From: Perilla frutescens
Lineage: Eukaryota; Streptophyta; Magnoliopsida; Lamiales; Lamiaceae
Assembly: GCA_026008535.1 (NCBI GenBank)
Contig: BRKX01000014.1
Location: forward strand, 46,506,506 to 46,570,505
Direction of reading: 5' to 3'
Length of the DNA stretch: 64,000 nucleotides
Positions 55,696 to 64,000 of this stretch are shown piece by piece; within the stretch, counting starts at the first letter, position 1; each line of letters opens with the position of its first letter. The notes under the pieces are model-generated. The model made no database searches. It saw only the letters and a program-made list of their open reading frames with translations, and was not told the origin of the DNA. A program made the position numbers and the translations under genes.

Positions 55696-56283
55696 GGATT
55701 CATGCGTGGACGCTTCATTCCAGTCCACTATGAAAGAGAGCTTGAGAAGAAGCTCAACCGGATCAAGCAAGGAACCCGTTCGATTGAGGAATACCACAAA
55801 GAGCTCGAGACTGCCTTGAATCGAGTTGGGAAAGAAGAGACCTTGAATGCTACCATCATTCGGTACATTGAAGATATGAATCCCGATATTGCATGTGAAG
55901 TGGAGCTCAAAGAATTCACAAGCATAGAGAGAATGGTGTAGTACGCATCAATTGTGGAAAAGCAGTTGCGAGAAGGCCGCCGTCGATCCAGTCAAGGTTC
56001 AGCCCCTACTCGCCAATCTTGGAGTAAAGGTACACCTTCCACGTCACCTTCTACTCCTTCTGTTGATTCTACTCGACCCCGTGGTCAATCCGGACCTCCG
56101 GAACACCGTTTCGACCGTTCAACTCCGCAATCAAGCCGTAGACCCGAGTCTACACCCAGGCCACCATTCCAATGGCCCAATCAGCCCAGTCCGGCACCAA
56201 CTTCAGCCCCTAGTCGAGCCCGAGATGTTCAATGCCATAAATGCCAAGGTTGGGGCCATTTTCAGAATCAGTGCCCAAACTGA
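55696..56283 (+). pseudogene. C4 gag, 3' part with zinc knuckle
   Basis: It continues C4 gag after the C2 insertion: FMRGRFIPVHYERELEKKLN, IEEYHKELETALNRV, IRYIEDMNPDIACEVELKEF. A TAG at 55939 replaces a glutamine codon (C2 has QYASIVEKQLREG). A serine/proline/arginine-rich linker follows, then the zinc knuckle CHKCQGWGHFQNQC. A TGA at 56281 stands where arginine is expected. The frame then continues through an acidic linker into protease. Confidence 0.87.
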
Positions 56284-56421
56284 CGAGTTCTATTCATCAC
56301 GGATCAGAATGAGCTCGAATCAGCCAGTGAAGATGATGAACCGCCCAAGGCCGACCCTTCACCTGAAAAAGAGGCCCAAGAAGAGTTTGAAGAAGAAGAA
56401 CCCGAGAATCTTCATGTCAGT

Positions 56422-59400
56422 TTGGTTTCTATCCGTAGTCTGAACATAAACCGAGAAGAAGAGCAACAATCGCAGCGAGAGAACATCTTCTACACGAAAG
56501 TTGTTGTTCAAGGCAAGACTTGCGTGATGATAGTTGATAGCAGCAGTGTTATCAACGTAGTAAGCCAGTACGCAGTCGACAAGCTTGGATTATCCACTGT
56601 GAAACATCCAAATCCATACCGTTTGCAATGGCTTACCGAAAGAGGCACAGTTCGTGTAACCGGTCAGGTACATGTATCCTTTTCCATTGGTCAATTTTCT
56701 GACACTGTATTATGCGATGTTATTCCTATGGATGCAGCACATATACTTTTAGGGAGACCATGGAAATTCGATAGACAAGCTGTACACGACGGACTCACGA
56801 ACACCTACACAGTAAAGAAAGACGGCCGAACCACCATCCTAAAGCCGTTGACACCCAAAGCTGTTCAAGAAGAGCAAGAAATAATGCGAACAAGGTTCAA
56901 AGAGGAGCGTGAGAAGACCGCCGCAGCCGCCGTCCGAGCCACCACCGCGGACAGCTCCCTCACGGCCGAATCCTCTTCACCGCCATCCCCTACTTCTTCC
57001 ACAACCATTTCAGCCCCTTCCACACCTCATTCCAGCTCCATTACACATGGAAAAGGCGCGAGTTCAGCCCCTAAGTCACAAGAAAAGAATCGAGCCCTGT
57101 TTTACACAATTAAAGGCGTTGAGAAAGCTATTAAAGCAGGTTTGTCTTTAGTTCTTTTAACTTGTAAGAACAGTGCTACTAACGATGTTTCTTTGCCTAG
57201 TGATGTGCAGCCACTTATGAAGGAGTTCGAGGATGTATTTCCGGACGAGATTCCAAGTGGATTACCTCTAGTTCGTGGGATCGAGCACCAGATTGATTTC
57301 GTGCCCGGAGCCGTCTTGCCGAATCGCCCAGCTTACCGCACGTCGCCTGAAGAGACTAAAGAGATAGACCGTCAAGTTAAGGAGCTGTTGGAGAAGAAGC
57401 AAATCAGAGAGTCAATGAGCCCATGTGCAGTTCCAGTGATTCTAGTGTCAAAGAAGAACAATGAATGGAGAATGTGCATGCATTGCAGAGCCATCAACAA
57501 GATAACAGTTAAGTATCGTTTTCCTATTCCTAGACTTGATAATATGCTAGATGAATTAAGTGGATCAAAAATCTTTTCTAAAATTGATTTAAGGTCTGGT
57601 TATTTTCAAGTTCGCATGCATGAAGGAGATGAATGGAAAACAGCTTTTAAAACTAAGCATGGTTTATATGAGTGGTTGGTTATGCCTTTTGGTCTCACAA
57701 TTACACCAAGCACATTTATGAGATTGATGAACCATGTTTTGCGTGATGTTATTGGGAAATATGTAGTTGTTTACTTTGATGATATCCTGATATACAGTCA
57801 CAGTGCACAGGCGCACCTAGATCACCTTAGTCGCGTATTTATTCTTTTAAGAGATGCTCGATTGTATGGCAACATGTCTAAGTGTTCTTTTTGCTTGAAT
57901 GAAGTAGTATTCTTAGGCTTTGTTGTGAGTTGTAGAGGTATTGAGGTTGATCGTTCCAAAATCAAGGCGATTGAGAAATGGCCAACGCCCAAAACCGCGT
58001 CTGAAGTTCGATCCTTTCACGGCCTTGCCGGATTTTATCGTCGCTTTGTGCGCGATTTCTCTAGCATTGTCGCACCTCTTACTGAGCTAAGTAAGAAGGA
58101 TCGCAAGTTTGAATGGGGTAAGCAACAAGAGCATGCGTTTAATACTTTGAAGTCTTTATTGTGTTCTGCTCCTGTTTTGTGTTTACCTGATTTTTCCAAA
58201 ACTTTTGAGATCGAGTGTGATGCCTCCGGGATAGGTATTGGTGCTGTTTTGATGCAGGAAAAATGGCCCGTGGCGTACTTCAGTGAGAAGCTCAATGGCG
58301 CCGCCCTACGCTATTTGACGTACGATAAAGAGCTATACGCTTTGAAGCGTGCATTGGATACATGGCAGCACTACTTGTGGCCCAAGGAGTTCGTCATTCA
58401 CACGGATCATGAGAGCTTGAAGCACTTGAAAGGTCAAAGAAACTTGAACAAGCGTCATGCGAGATGGGTCGAATTCATCGAGTCGTTTCCATACGTCATC
58501 AAGTACAAGAAAGGAGAAGATAACGTCATCGCCGACGCCCTCTCTCGAAGGTACACATTGCTTAATTTAATGCATGCTAAGATGCTTGGTTTTGAGTCCA
58601 TTAAATCCTTGTATGAAGTGGACGATTATTTCAGCCCCATATATGCTAAGTGTTCGAATTCTACTAGATCTTTTAATGGATTTTATGTGCATGATGGGTT
58701 TTTGTTTAGAGAATCTAAGTTGTGCATTCCTACTTGTTCTATGCGTGAGCTACTTATTTTAGAATCGCATGCGAGAGGATTAATGGGACATTTTGGTGTG
58801 CATAAGACATTATCCTTGTTGCATGAGCATTTCTTTTGGCCGCATATGAAACGTGATGTTGAACGCATGTGTAGTAGATGTATTACTTGTCATAAGTCTA
58901 AATCTACTTCGTATTCTTTTGGTTTGTACACGCCTTTGCCTGCTCCATCTAGTCCTTGGATTGATTTATCTATGGATTTCATTTTAGGATTGCCTAGGTC
59001 TAGATCGGGAAAAGATTCTGTGTTTGTTGTAGTTGATAGGTTTTCCAAAATGGCGCATTTCATTGCATGTAGGAAAACTGATGATGTTGTTCAAATAGCC
59101 AATTTGTTCTTTGTGCATGTTGTTAGATTGCATGGAATTCCTCGTACTATTGTTAGTGATAGGGATTCTAAGTTTTTGGGACATTTTTGGCGCGTTCTTT
59201 GGGGAAAGCTAGGTACTAAGTTATTATTTTCTACTGCATGTCATCCACAAACCGATAGTCAAACTGAGGTTGTGAATCGTACTTTAGGAACATTGCTTAG
59301 ATCATTGATTAAGAATAATGTGAAGTCATGGGAAGAATGTTTACCGTATGCTGAGTTTGCTTACAATCGTGTTATTCATTCTTCTACTAACATGTCTCCA

Positions 59401-60069
59401 TTTGAGGTTGTTTATGGTTTTAATCCACTAACGCCTAATGATTTGATTCCTTTACCCGTTGAGCATCTAACAAGTGTTAAAGGATTGAAGAGAGCTGATC
59501 TTATCAAGGAGATGCATGAGAAAGTAAGAGTCCGGATCGAGCATAAAGGTACTCAAACTGCCGCCGCCCGTAACACACGTCGCAAACGTGTTGTATTTCA
59601 GCCGGGTGATCGTGTTTGGATCCATTTGAGCCCCGGAAGGTTTCCTAATCTAAGGAAATCGAAATTGTCACCAAGAGGAGATGGTCCTTTCACCGTCTTA
59701 AGCCGTGTCAATGACAATGCATATCGCATTGATCTACCTGGTGAGTATAAGTGTTTTTCAACGTTTAATGTTGTTGATTTATCTCCCTTTGATGTAGGTG
59801 AATTCGATCAAGATAAAGATGCAAATTCGAGGACGAATTCTTTTCAGCAGGGGGGGAATGATGAAGCCATGGACAACAAAGATGATGAAGAACCGGAGTT
59901 GCAATTTAGAGGACCAATCACAAGATCAAGAGCTAAGAAGTTGCAAGCTTACTTGCAAGTGTCGATTCGAAGAAAGCTTGAGATTGGTGATCACGAAGTC
60001 AAGAGAAGCATTTCCAAGATAGTTAATTTATTAACTATTGAAGATCAAGAACACACCATGGAGAATTAA
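56422..60069 (+). CDS. C4 pol: protease, RT, RNase H, integrase, CR-type C-terminus
   Basis: A 1215-codon open run, the longest in the window. Protease active site (about residue 39) reads MIVDSSSVINVV, so the usual D-S-G is D-S-S and cleavage may be impaired. RT: MCMHCRAINKITVKYRFP, FGLTITPSTFMRLMNHVL, catalytic YFDDILIYS near residue 451. RNase H: FEIECDASGIGIGAVLMQEK, HTDHESLKHLK, VIADALSRRY. Integrase: zinc domain (GLMGHFGVHKTLSLLHEHFF, CSRCITCHKSK), core (SMDFILGLPRSRSGKDS, IVSDRDSKFLGHFW, CHPQTDSQTEVVNR). C-terminal GPITRSRAKKLQAYLQ lies inside the 3' LTR. The upstream stop at 56281 separates it from gag. The likely natural start is the gag ATG, so this run would be expressed only by readthrough. 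Confidence 0.88.
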   Translation: MVSIRSLNINREEEQQSQRENIFYTKVVVQGKTCVMIVDSSSVINVVSQYAVDKLGLSTVKHPNPYRLQWLTERGTVRVTGQVHVSFSIGQFSDTVLCDVIPMDAAHILLGRPWKFDRQAVHDGLTNTYTVKKDGRTTILKPLTPKAVQEEQEIMRTRFKEEREKTAAAAVRATTADSSLTAESSSPPSPTSSTTISAPSTPHSSSITHGKGASSAPKSQEKNRALFYTIKGVEKAIKAGLSLVLLTCKNSATNDVSLPSDVQPLMKEFEDVFPDEIPSGLPLVRGIEHQIDFVPGAVLPNRPAYRTSPEETKEIDRQVKELLEKKQIRESMSPCAVPVILVSKKNNEWRMCMHCRAINKITVKYRFPIPRLDNMLDELSGSKIFSKIDLRSGYFQVRMHEGDEWKTAFKTKHGLYEWLVMPFGLTITPSTFMRLMNHVLRDVIGKYVVVYFDDILIYSHSAQAHLDHLSRVFILLRDARLYGNMSKCSFCLNEVVFLGFVVSCRGIEVDRSKIKAIEKWPTPKTASEVRSFHGLAGFYRRFVRDFSSIVAPLTELSKKDRKFEWGKQQEHAFNTLKSLLCSAPVLCLPDFSKTFEIECDASGIGIGAVLMQEKWPVAYFSEKLNGAALRYLTYDKELYALKRALDTWQHYLWPKEFVIHTDHESLKHLKGQRNLNKRHARWVEFIESFPYVIKYKKGEDNVIADALSRRYTLLNLMHAKMLGFESIKSLYEVDDYFSPIYAKCSNSTRSFNGFYVHDGFLFRESKLCIPTCSMRELLILESHARGLMGHFGVHKTLSLLHEHFFWPHMKRDVERMCSRCITCHKSKSTSYSFGLYTPLPAPSSPWIDLSMDFILGLPRSRSGKDSVFVVVDRFSKMAHFIACRKTDDVVQIANLFFVHVVRLHGIPRTIVSDRDSKFLGHFWRVLWGKLGTKLLFSTACHPQTDSQTEVVNRTLGTLLRSLIKNNVKSWEECLPYAEFAYNRVIHSSTNMSPFEVVYGFNPLTPNDLIPLPVEHLTSVKGLKRADLIKEMHEKVRVRIEHKGTQTAAARNTRRKRVVFQPGDRVWIHLSPGRFPNLRKSKLSPRGDGPFTVLSRVNDNAYRIDLPGEYKCFSTFNVVDLSPFDVGEFDQDKDANSRTNSFQQGGNDEAMDNKDDEEPELQFRGPITRSRAKKLQAYLQVSIRRKLEIGDHEVKRSISKIVNLLTIEDQEHTMEN
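59843..59858 (+). other. Polypurine tract of C4, inside the pol ORF
   Basis: CAGCAGGGGGGGAA directly precedes the LTR start TGATGAAG. It lies within the coding region about 70 codons before the pol stop. The same arrangement occurs in C2 and in the left-arm copy. Confidence 0.75.
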
Positions 60070-61101
60070 TCTTGAAGAGATGAAGATGAAGAGTCCAAGT
60101 GCACGTGTGCATGTGCATGAGATGATCGTGCATGTGTGTGCGTGTGTGTTGAAGAATTCGGCCCTAATGATTTAATTATGGGGTTGATTTTATCTAGACT
60201 ATAGTATTTAATTTATTTAATTATAGACTATAGTAGATCAGATTTTATTTAATTAATTAAGTGTAATTGTCGGTCACTATGTCACATGGTCATAGGTTTG
60301 ACTAGAATTTTAATTAAGGGAAGAAACTACCTTAAATAGAATTCTAGTTTAGGGAATTTCCTAGTCCAATTGGACTTGCTTTTAGATCAGATTTTCAGCC
60401 CCCTTTAGACATCAATTTTCGGCCATTAAGTAGTATAAATAGGGGTCATGTATTATGTTATTACTTTAGACATTGTTGAATTAAATTGCTTTTGCATTCA
60501 ATTTGTGTCTCAAATCTATTTGTCTTTTGAATACTTTTCACACGAAAATATTCATTCTTGGAGCTAGCAACTACAAGTCTTATTCAAGGGTATTGCTCAA
60601 TTCACTTGAGGGATTGACCGGTATTCGCTATCGAGGAACAACTTGGAGATTTCAACCTTGAAGACGTTCGAGATTCAAGGAGGCTATCGAGTTGTGAATC
60701 ACTTCACCACCACCACCACCGTCCAACACCTTCAACGACGACGTCCATCCTCCACCGTCGCCCATAGTTACGGCTGCCACCATCGAGTTCAAGTCCAACA
60801 CCCGTTCATTTTATCCGTAAGTCCATTCAAACACTAACATATCCAATCTTCTCCAAGCCCTTCTTCACCAACCTTCACACACAAATTCCTACCTTATTCC
60901 AGCCTTCTAATCGTCCCATACAGCCCCTTGAACCCTTGGTTTGTTTTTATTTAGTTGTGTCAAAGTTCTAGGTATTTTAGTTGTCTAGATTAGCCGTAAT
61001 TTTGAGTCGGATTGTTCCCTTCATTTAAGTTGACGTGTTTCGATTCTTAAGTCTTCCGCTACGTCGTTATTATCGTCCTAGTTCGTGTCTGGATCGTATC
61101 A
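59859..61101 (+). mobile_element. 3' LTR of C4
   Basis: 1243 bp from TGATGAAGCCATGG to GGATCGTATCA. It overlaps the end of pol by 211 bases. TATA box TATAAATAGGGG near 60435; triplet-rich CAC/ACG tract at about 60700-60785; donor-like CCGTAAGTCC near 60820. It is clearly related to the C2 LTR but diverged from it. The right flank is CATAG. Confidence 0.88.
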
Positions 61102-63932
61102 CATAGCCTTAGCCATAGGAAAAAAAAATACCAAATGAAGCAACCACATATTCTCAAAAATGACATTGATGAGTTTAAAACAAATAAATCAATGTTTATT
61201 CCACCTAATGCTCTTGATAGGCTTACACGTATGTAATCAAATTGGTGTATACGTGTACCTATTTCTACAGCTAGCAGATAGATAAAAAAGAAAAACAAAG
61301 CTTCATTTCTTCACATTTTTTTTGGGAGCCACCGCAGACAGCCTCAATTTGTTCTCTAGTTTCCATCGCCAAACCATAACCAAAAATTACAAAAAATATA
61401 CTATGATCCTCCTCTTGTTGGTCTTGTAGCAGCTGTGAAAGATTTAGCTCAAATAAATGTCCATAAATATGAAAACGAAAGCAAGGAATCGTCGAGAGCT
61501 GTTGCCCCGCCACCATGTGCCGCAGCCATCTTGCGGCACAATTTTCGGCCGATCTAACCGTCCGATTCGCCCCAACTTTATACCGTTTCGAAGCTCTTCT
61601 TACGGGTTATGCATATCTAGTTTCCGATTATAAATCAGAAGTCATTTTGTACACCGAAATCACGTCGAAAGTCAGCATGGAACTGCTGTCAAATGTAAAA
61701 GTCTGCAGCTGTTGCTCCTTCGTCGACCCTTCTACAACCTTTCAGGCGGTCAAAATACATCATCCCACACATGGTTAGAAACCTCTTCTCATGAGCTATC
61801 AATATATAGTACCAGATGCTAATTCGAACGTTCTTTGGTCTGTCATTTTTGTATCGAAAGTTGATGGAAAACTACCTTTGAACGCCGAGTTAAGTGAGTT
61901 GTTGTTGCGGCCGTTTTAAACTGCGAGTTTCCACCACTTATATAAATTGATATTTTTTTCACATAATATATGGTTAGAGCCTCTTGTCTTCATCAGCTAC
62001 AATTTCATGTATTCAATTGTTATTAAATTATTAATGATCGACCATTAAGATGTGTGTCAAAGTTGATGACATTGATTTCTAAATTTCCAAAAATTAATCC
62101 AATAGACATGAATTTCTTTCAGTGTATAGTTGATGTGTTCCTAAATTATTTAATTTAGCTGTATATAAGTTAGGAGTTCGATATAAGAGTTTAGAGAAGA
62201 GATGAAATCTATGTTGGTCATTGTTGTGAAGTATTAATTCAAGTGAGGTTGTGATACTTTATCTAAAAATATTGGGGACGTTCTTCGAATTGTAGAAATG
62301 TTCAGGGCTGCCTTTAGAAAAATTAGAGGTAGTTTTCTGGTTAATTAATATTTTTGGAATTATGGAATTTGACCTCCCAAATTTCTCAAAGTTTTTTATG
62401 TCGTTCGAAATATACTGTAATAAACATATCTTCCAGTGCTACCTTTCATTTAAGATCCAAAATCTACTAAAACTAAACGTGAAAGCTTGAATATTATCAT
62501 TTTGAATCAATGTATTTCCATTCTAATTTAGCTTTTATTGGAACACAATTAATAATCTAAATTTAGAAACAGACTTATTTTCTATTTGTAGCCCTTAGCT
62601 ATTAATTAGTTAATGGTACTCAAAATAAGTTCTTAAGATTGGAATTTCATTTAATATGTAGGCCAAGAAGCATCTTAAGCATAATTTAGGGATATCAGTG
62701 AAGCACCTCATGAGCACCGAGATCGTAAAGGTGGGATATCACTAAACTCATCTCAAATTATTTATGAAATTAATGTCTTCACTTATGTGGTTTAATTATT
62801 TAAACTTTAAAGCTTATAAATATTTCTTATATGTATTTAAATGTTTTACATATGTTTCATACAAGCGTTCTAAGAAATGTTACTATTTATGTGAGTTAAA
62901 TATTGAAGTTATAAAGTATATATAAATGATTATATTATTCACAATTTGTGAATCTATGTGCTATGATGCAAATGTGAATTGCAATGTTACTTGCCTATAG
63001 CTCAGATGTGGTTTTACACCACCCTATTGTTATGTGAACACCCTACTGTTTACGATTAGTATTCAAGGCTGAAAGAACTAATATACGAATCGTACCTACA
63101 GTTGTGGTTAATTCCACCCCCACAGTTGTGGTTAATCCCACCCCCACAGTTGTGGTTAATCCCACCCTACAGTTGTGTTGTCATATCCTACGTAGACCTA
63201 TACGGCATATGTCTCAAGTGCATGCAATTCACTACGCTACATGTTAGACTACAGTTTTATGTGGGTTATATGTGTTTTAAATTATTTTAAATATGTTACA
63301 CCCACCGAGTGTTTTCTGGCACTCAAACCCAAATATTTTCAAATGATTTCAGGTGATGGAATTTGGGACTAGCTGATGGATGATGACAGTTGGAGCCGGA
63401 CTATTTGTTATTCATTTTATCAATTTAGTAAAGTTTATTTAAAGGAATTTAGGTGAAAAGTTTCTAAGTTATTTAACTTGCTTATGATATATCTTTGTTT
63501 TCTAAATGGTCACGCTCATGTGCTCTTAAAATTATTCCCAACTCTTTTGTAAGTTAGAAATGTAATTAGTTTTAATTTTTAAAACACGTCGATTTCTTTG
63601 GAATTCAAATTAAGATGTTTAGAGATTATGTTATTTTAAAAATATATCTGATTGGGACCTTTAAAACCTTTCTTTTAGCAGGTTGAAGTCTTTGATAATT
63701 GTTTTGAAATTTGAAATGCTAATTTAATTTAACTGCTCAAAATGCATCTGTGAGCATTTGCATTAGGTTGGTGTGTTGGTGGGGTTATTTTGCAGTTAAA
63801 ATGTAGCTCGTTTCTTTGGAAAAGAAAATGTTGTGAATTGTTTAGCTATTTATTTTATTTTATAATAATAAGAAATACTAGTTAAAATTATTTAGTGACG
63901 AACTCTTCTCATTTTGGGATCAGAGCGTCACA
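61102..63932 (+). mobile_element. Degenerate LTR-like sequence, boundaries uncertain
   Basis: There is no coding domain. Text around 61560-61880 (GTTTCCGATTATAAATCAGA; TTCGAACGTTCTTTGGTCTG) and around 63300-63400 (CCACCGAGTGTTTTCTGGCA, then TTTCAGGTGATGGAATTTGG) resembles the arrangement seen in Tekay-type LTRs here, such as ACCCACTGAGTACATTAGTG followed by TTTTCAGG near 46110-46160. GAGCGTCACA at 63923-63932 resembles an LTR 3' end. I could not find a matching TG start or a target duplication, so a solo or truncated LTR is an inference. The region contains a 24-bp tandem repeat at 63099-63177. Confidence 0.4.
63099..63177 (+). repeat. 24-bp tandem repeat
   Basis: Three to four copies of CAGTTGTGGTTAATCCCACC with a variable CCCA joint, starting at 63099, 63123, 63147 and 63170 (last one partial). 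A looser relative of the motif (ACACCACCCTATTG, GAACACCCTACTG) lies just upstream at 63010-63050. Confidence 0.85.
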
Positions 63933-64000
63933 TATATTTAAACATTATAGGCTCCTAGGTCGAACGACCCGCCTTTAAAGTGTATACATAATATATCAAG
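63933..64000. other. Unassigned right edge
   Basis: 68 bases of A/T-rich sequence after a possible LTR end. I see nothing recognisable; it may be the flank of the LTR-like block. Confidence 0.3.

Larger units (their letters stand above)
46622..61101 (+). mobile_element. CRM-type element C4, 5'-truncated, split by C2
   Basis: Plus-strand element: leader (46622-46910), gag (46911-47542 and 55696-56283), protease to integrase (56422-60069), 3' LTR (59859-61101). Its 5' LTR and the outer leader are lost where the A LTR begins at 46621. Three stops lie in gag; pol is open. The CRM assignment comes from the pol text and from the C-terminal motif GPITRSRAKKLQ overlapping the LTR in place of a standard chromodomain. 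The flank after the LTR is CATAG; no matching 5' flank survives. Confidence 0.85.

Noticed and set aside
54470..55718. A third CRM-type element truncated at 55695, suggested by pol C-terminal codons upstream of the C2 5' LTR.
   Set aside because: The LTR itself begins at 55695 and contains the pol tail, as the 3' LTR does. The GGATT duplication confirms the boundary.
61515..61778. 88-codon plus-strand ORF as a possible host gene.
   Set aside because: No recognisable domain. The surrounding text resembles an LTR, and the ORF length is within chance.

Overview
This window is plant nuclear DNA, almost certainly from a flowering plant and from a repeat-dense, probably heterochromatic region. Nearly every base can be assigned to LTR retrotransposons of the plant Ty3/gypsy lineages (Tekay/Del chromoviruses, CRM-type chromoviruses, Athila, Tat), plus one solo LTR with Ty1/copia-like ends. 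I find no host protein-coding gene, rRNA, tRNA or CRISPR array. The species cannot be named from the sequence. Lineage names rest on recognised domain sequences, primer-binding sites and termini, not on database searches.

Layout, left to right. 1-1630: part of a long Tekay-type LTR (family A), minus strand. 1631-4498: a decayed tandem array of Tat-type reverse transcriptase/RNase H pieces. 4499 to about 6190: another partial family A LTR, plus strand. About 6196-13957: a 5'-truncated Tekay-type element (B) on the plus strand with many nonsense codons; its integrase is split by a 1413-bp solo LTR (9582-10994, target duplication AGCCT). 13958-15041: minus-strand fragment of a Tat-like accessory ORF. 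15042-31791: a defective CRM-type element (C1) without gag, reverse transcriptase or RNase H. Its protease is split by a complete 13.1-kb Athila element (16817-29924, minus strand, target duplication ATAGT). 34632-44475: a Tekay-type element (A, minus strand) with an extra 257-residue ORF upstream of gag. 46622-61101: a CRM-type element (C4, plus strand) whose gag is split by a complete CRM-type element (C2, 47543-55695, minus strand, target duplication GGATT). 61102-64000: degenerate LTR-like DNA.

Overlaid on this is a near-identical inverted duplication of about 4987 bp. The left arm (31792-36778) is the reverse complement of the right arm (44475-49461), and every matched pair of positions sums to 81253. 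The arms contain the end of C2 integrase, the C2 3' LTR, the start of C4 gag and part of the A LTR. The outer left join fuses C1 integrase in frame to C2 integrase with a 75-bp duplication. The inner right join lies inside the 5' LTR of A and shows 3 bp of microhomology.

Each element encodes, or once encoded, Gag, protease, reverse transcriptase, RNase H and integrase. All are interrupted by stops or frameshifts, often CGA-to-TGA or CAG/CAA-to-TAG/TAA changes as expected from deamination of methylated cytosine. Most nearly intact are the C2 and C4 pol genes and the accessory ORF of A. By hand count the LTR pairs of Athila and C2 differ by roughly 2 percent, whereas the inverted arms differ by well under 0.5 percent. 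The inverted duplication is therefore either the youngest event here or an assembly artefact.
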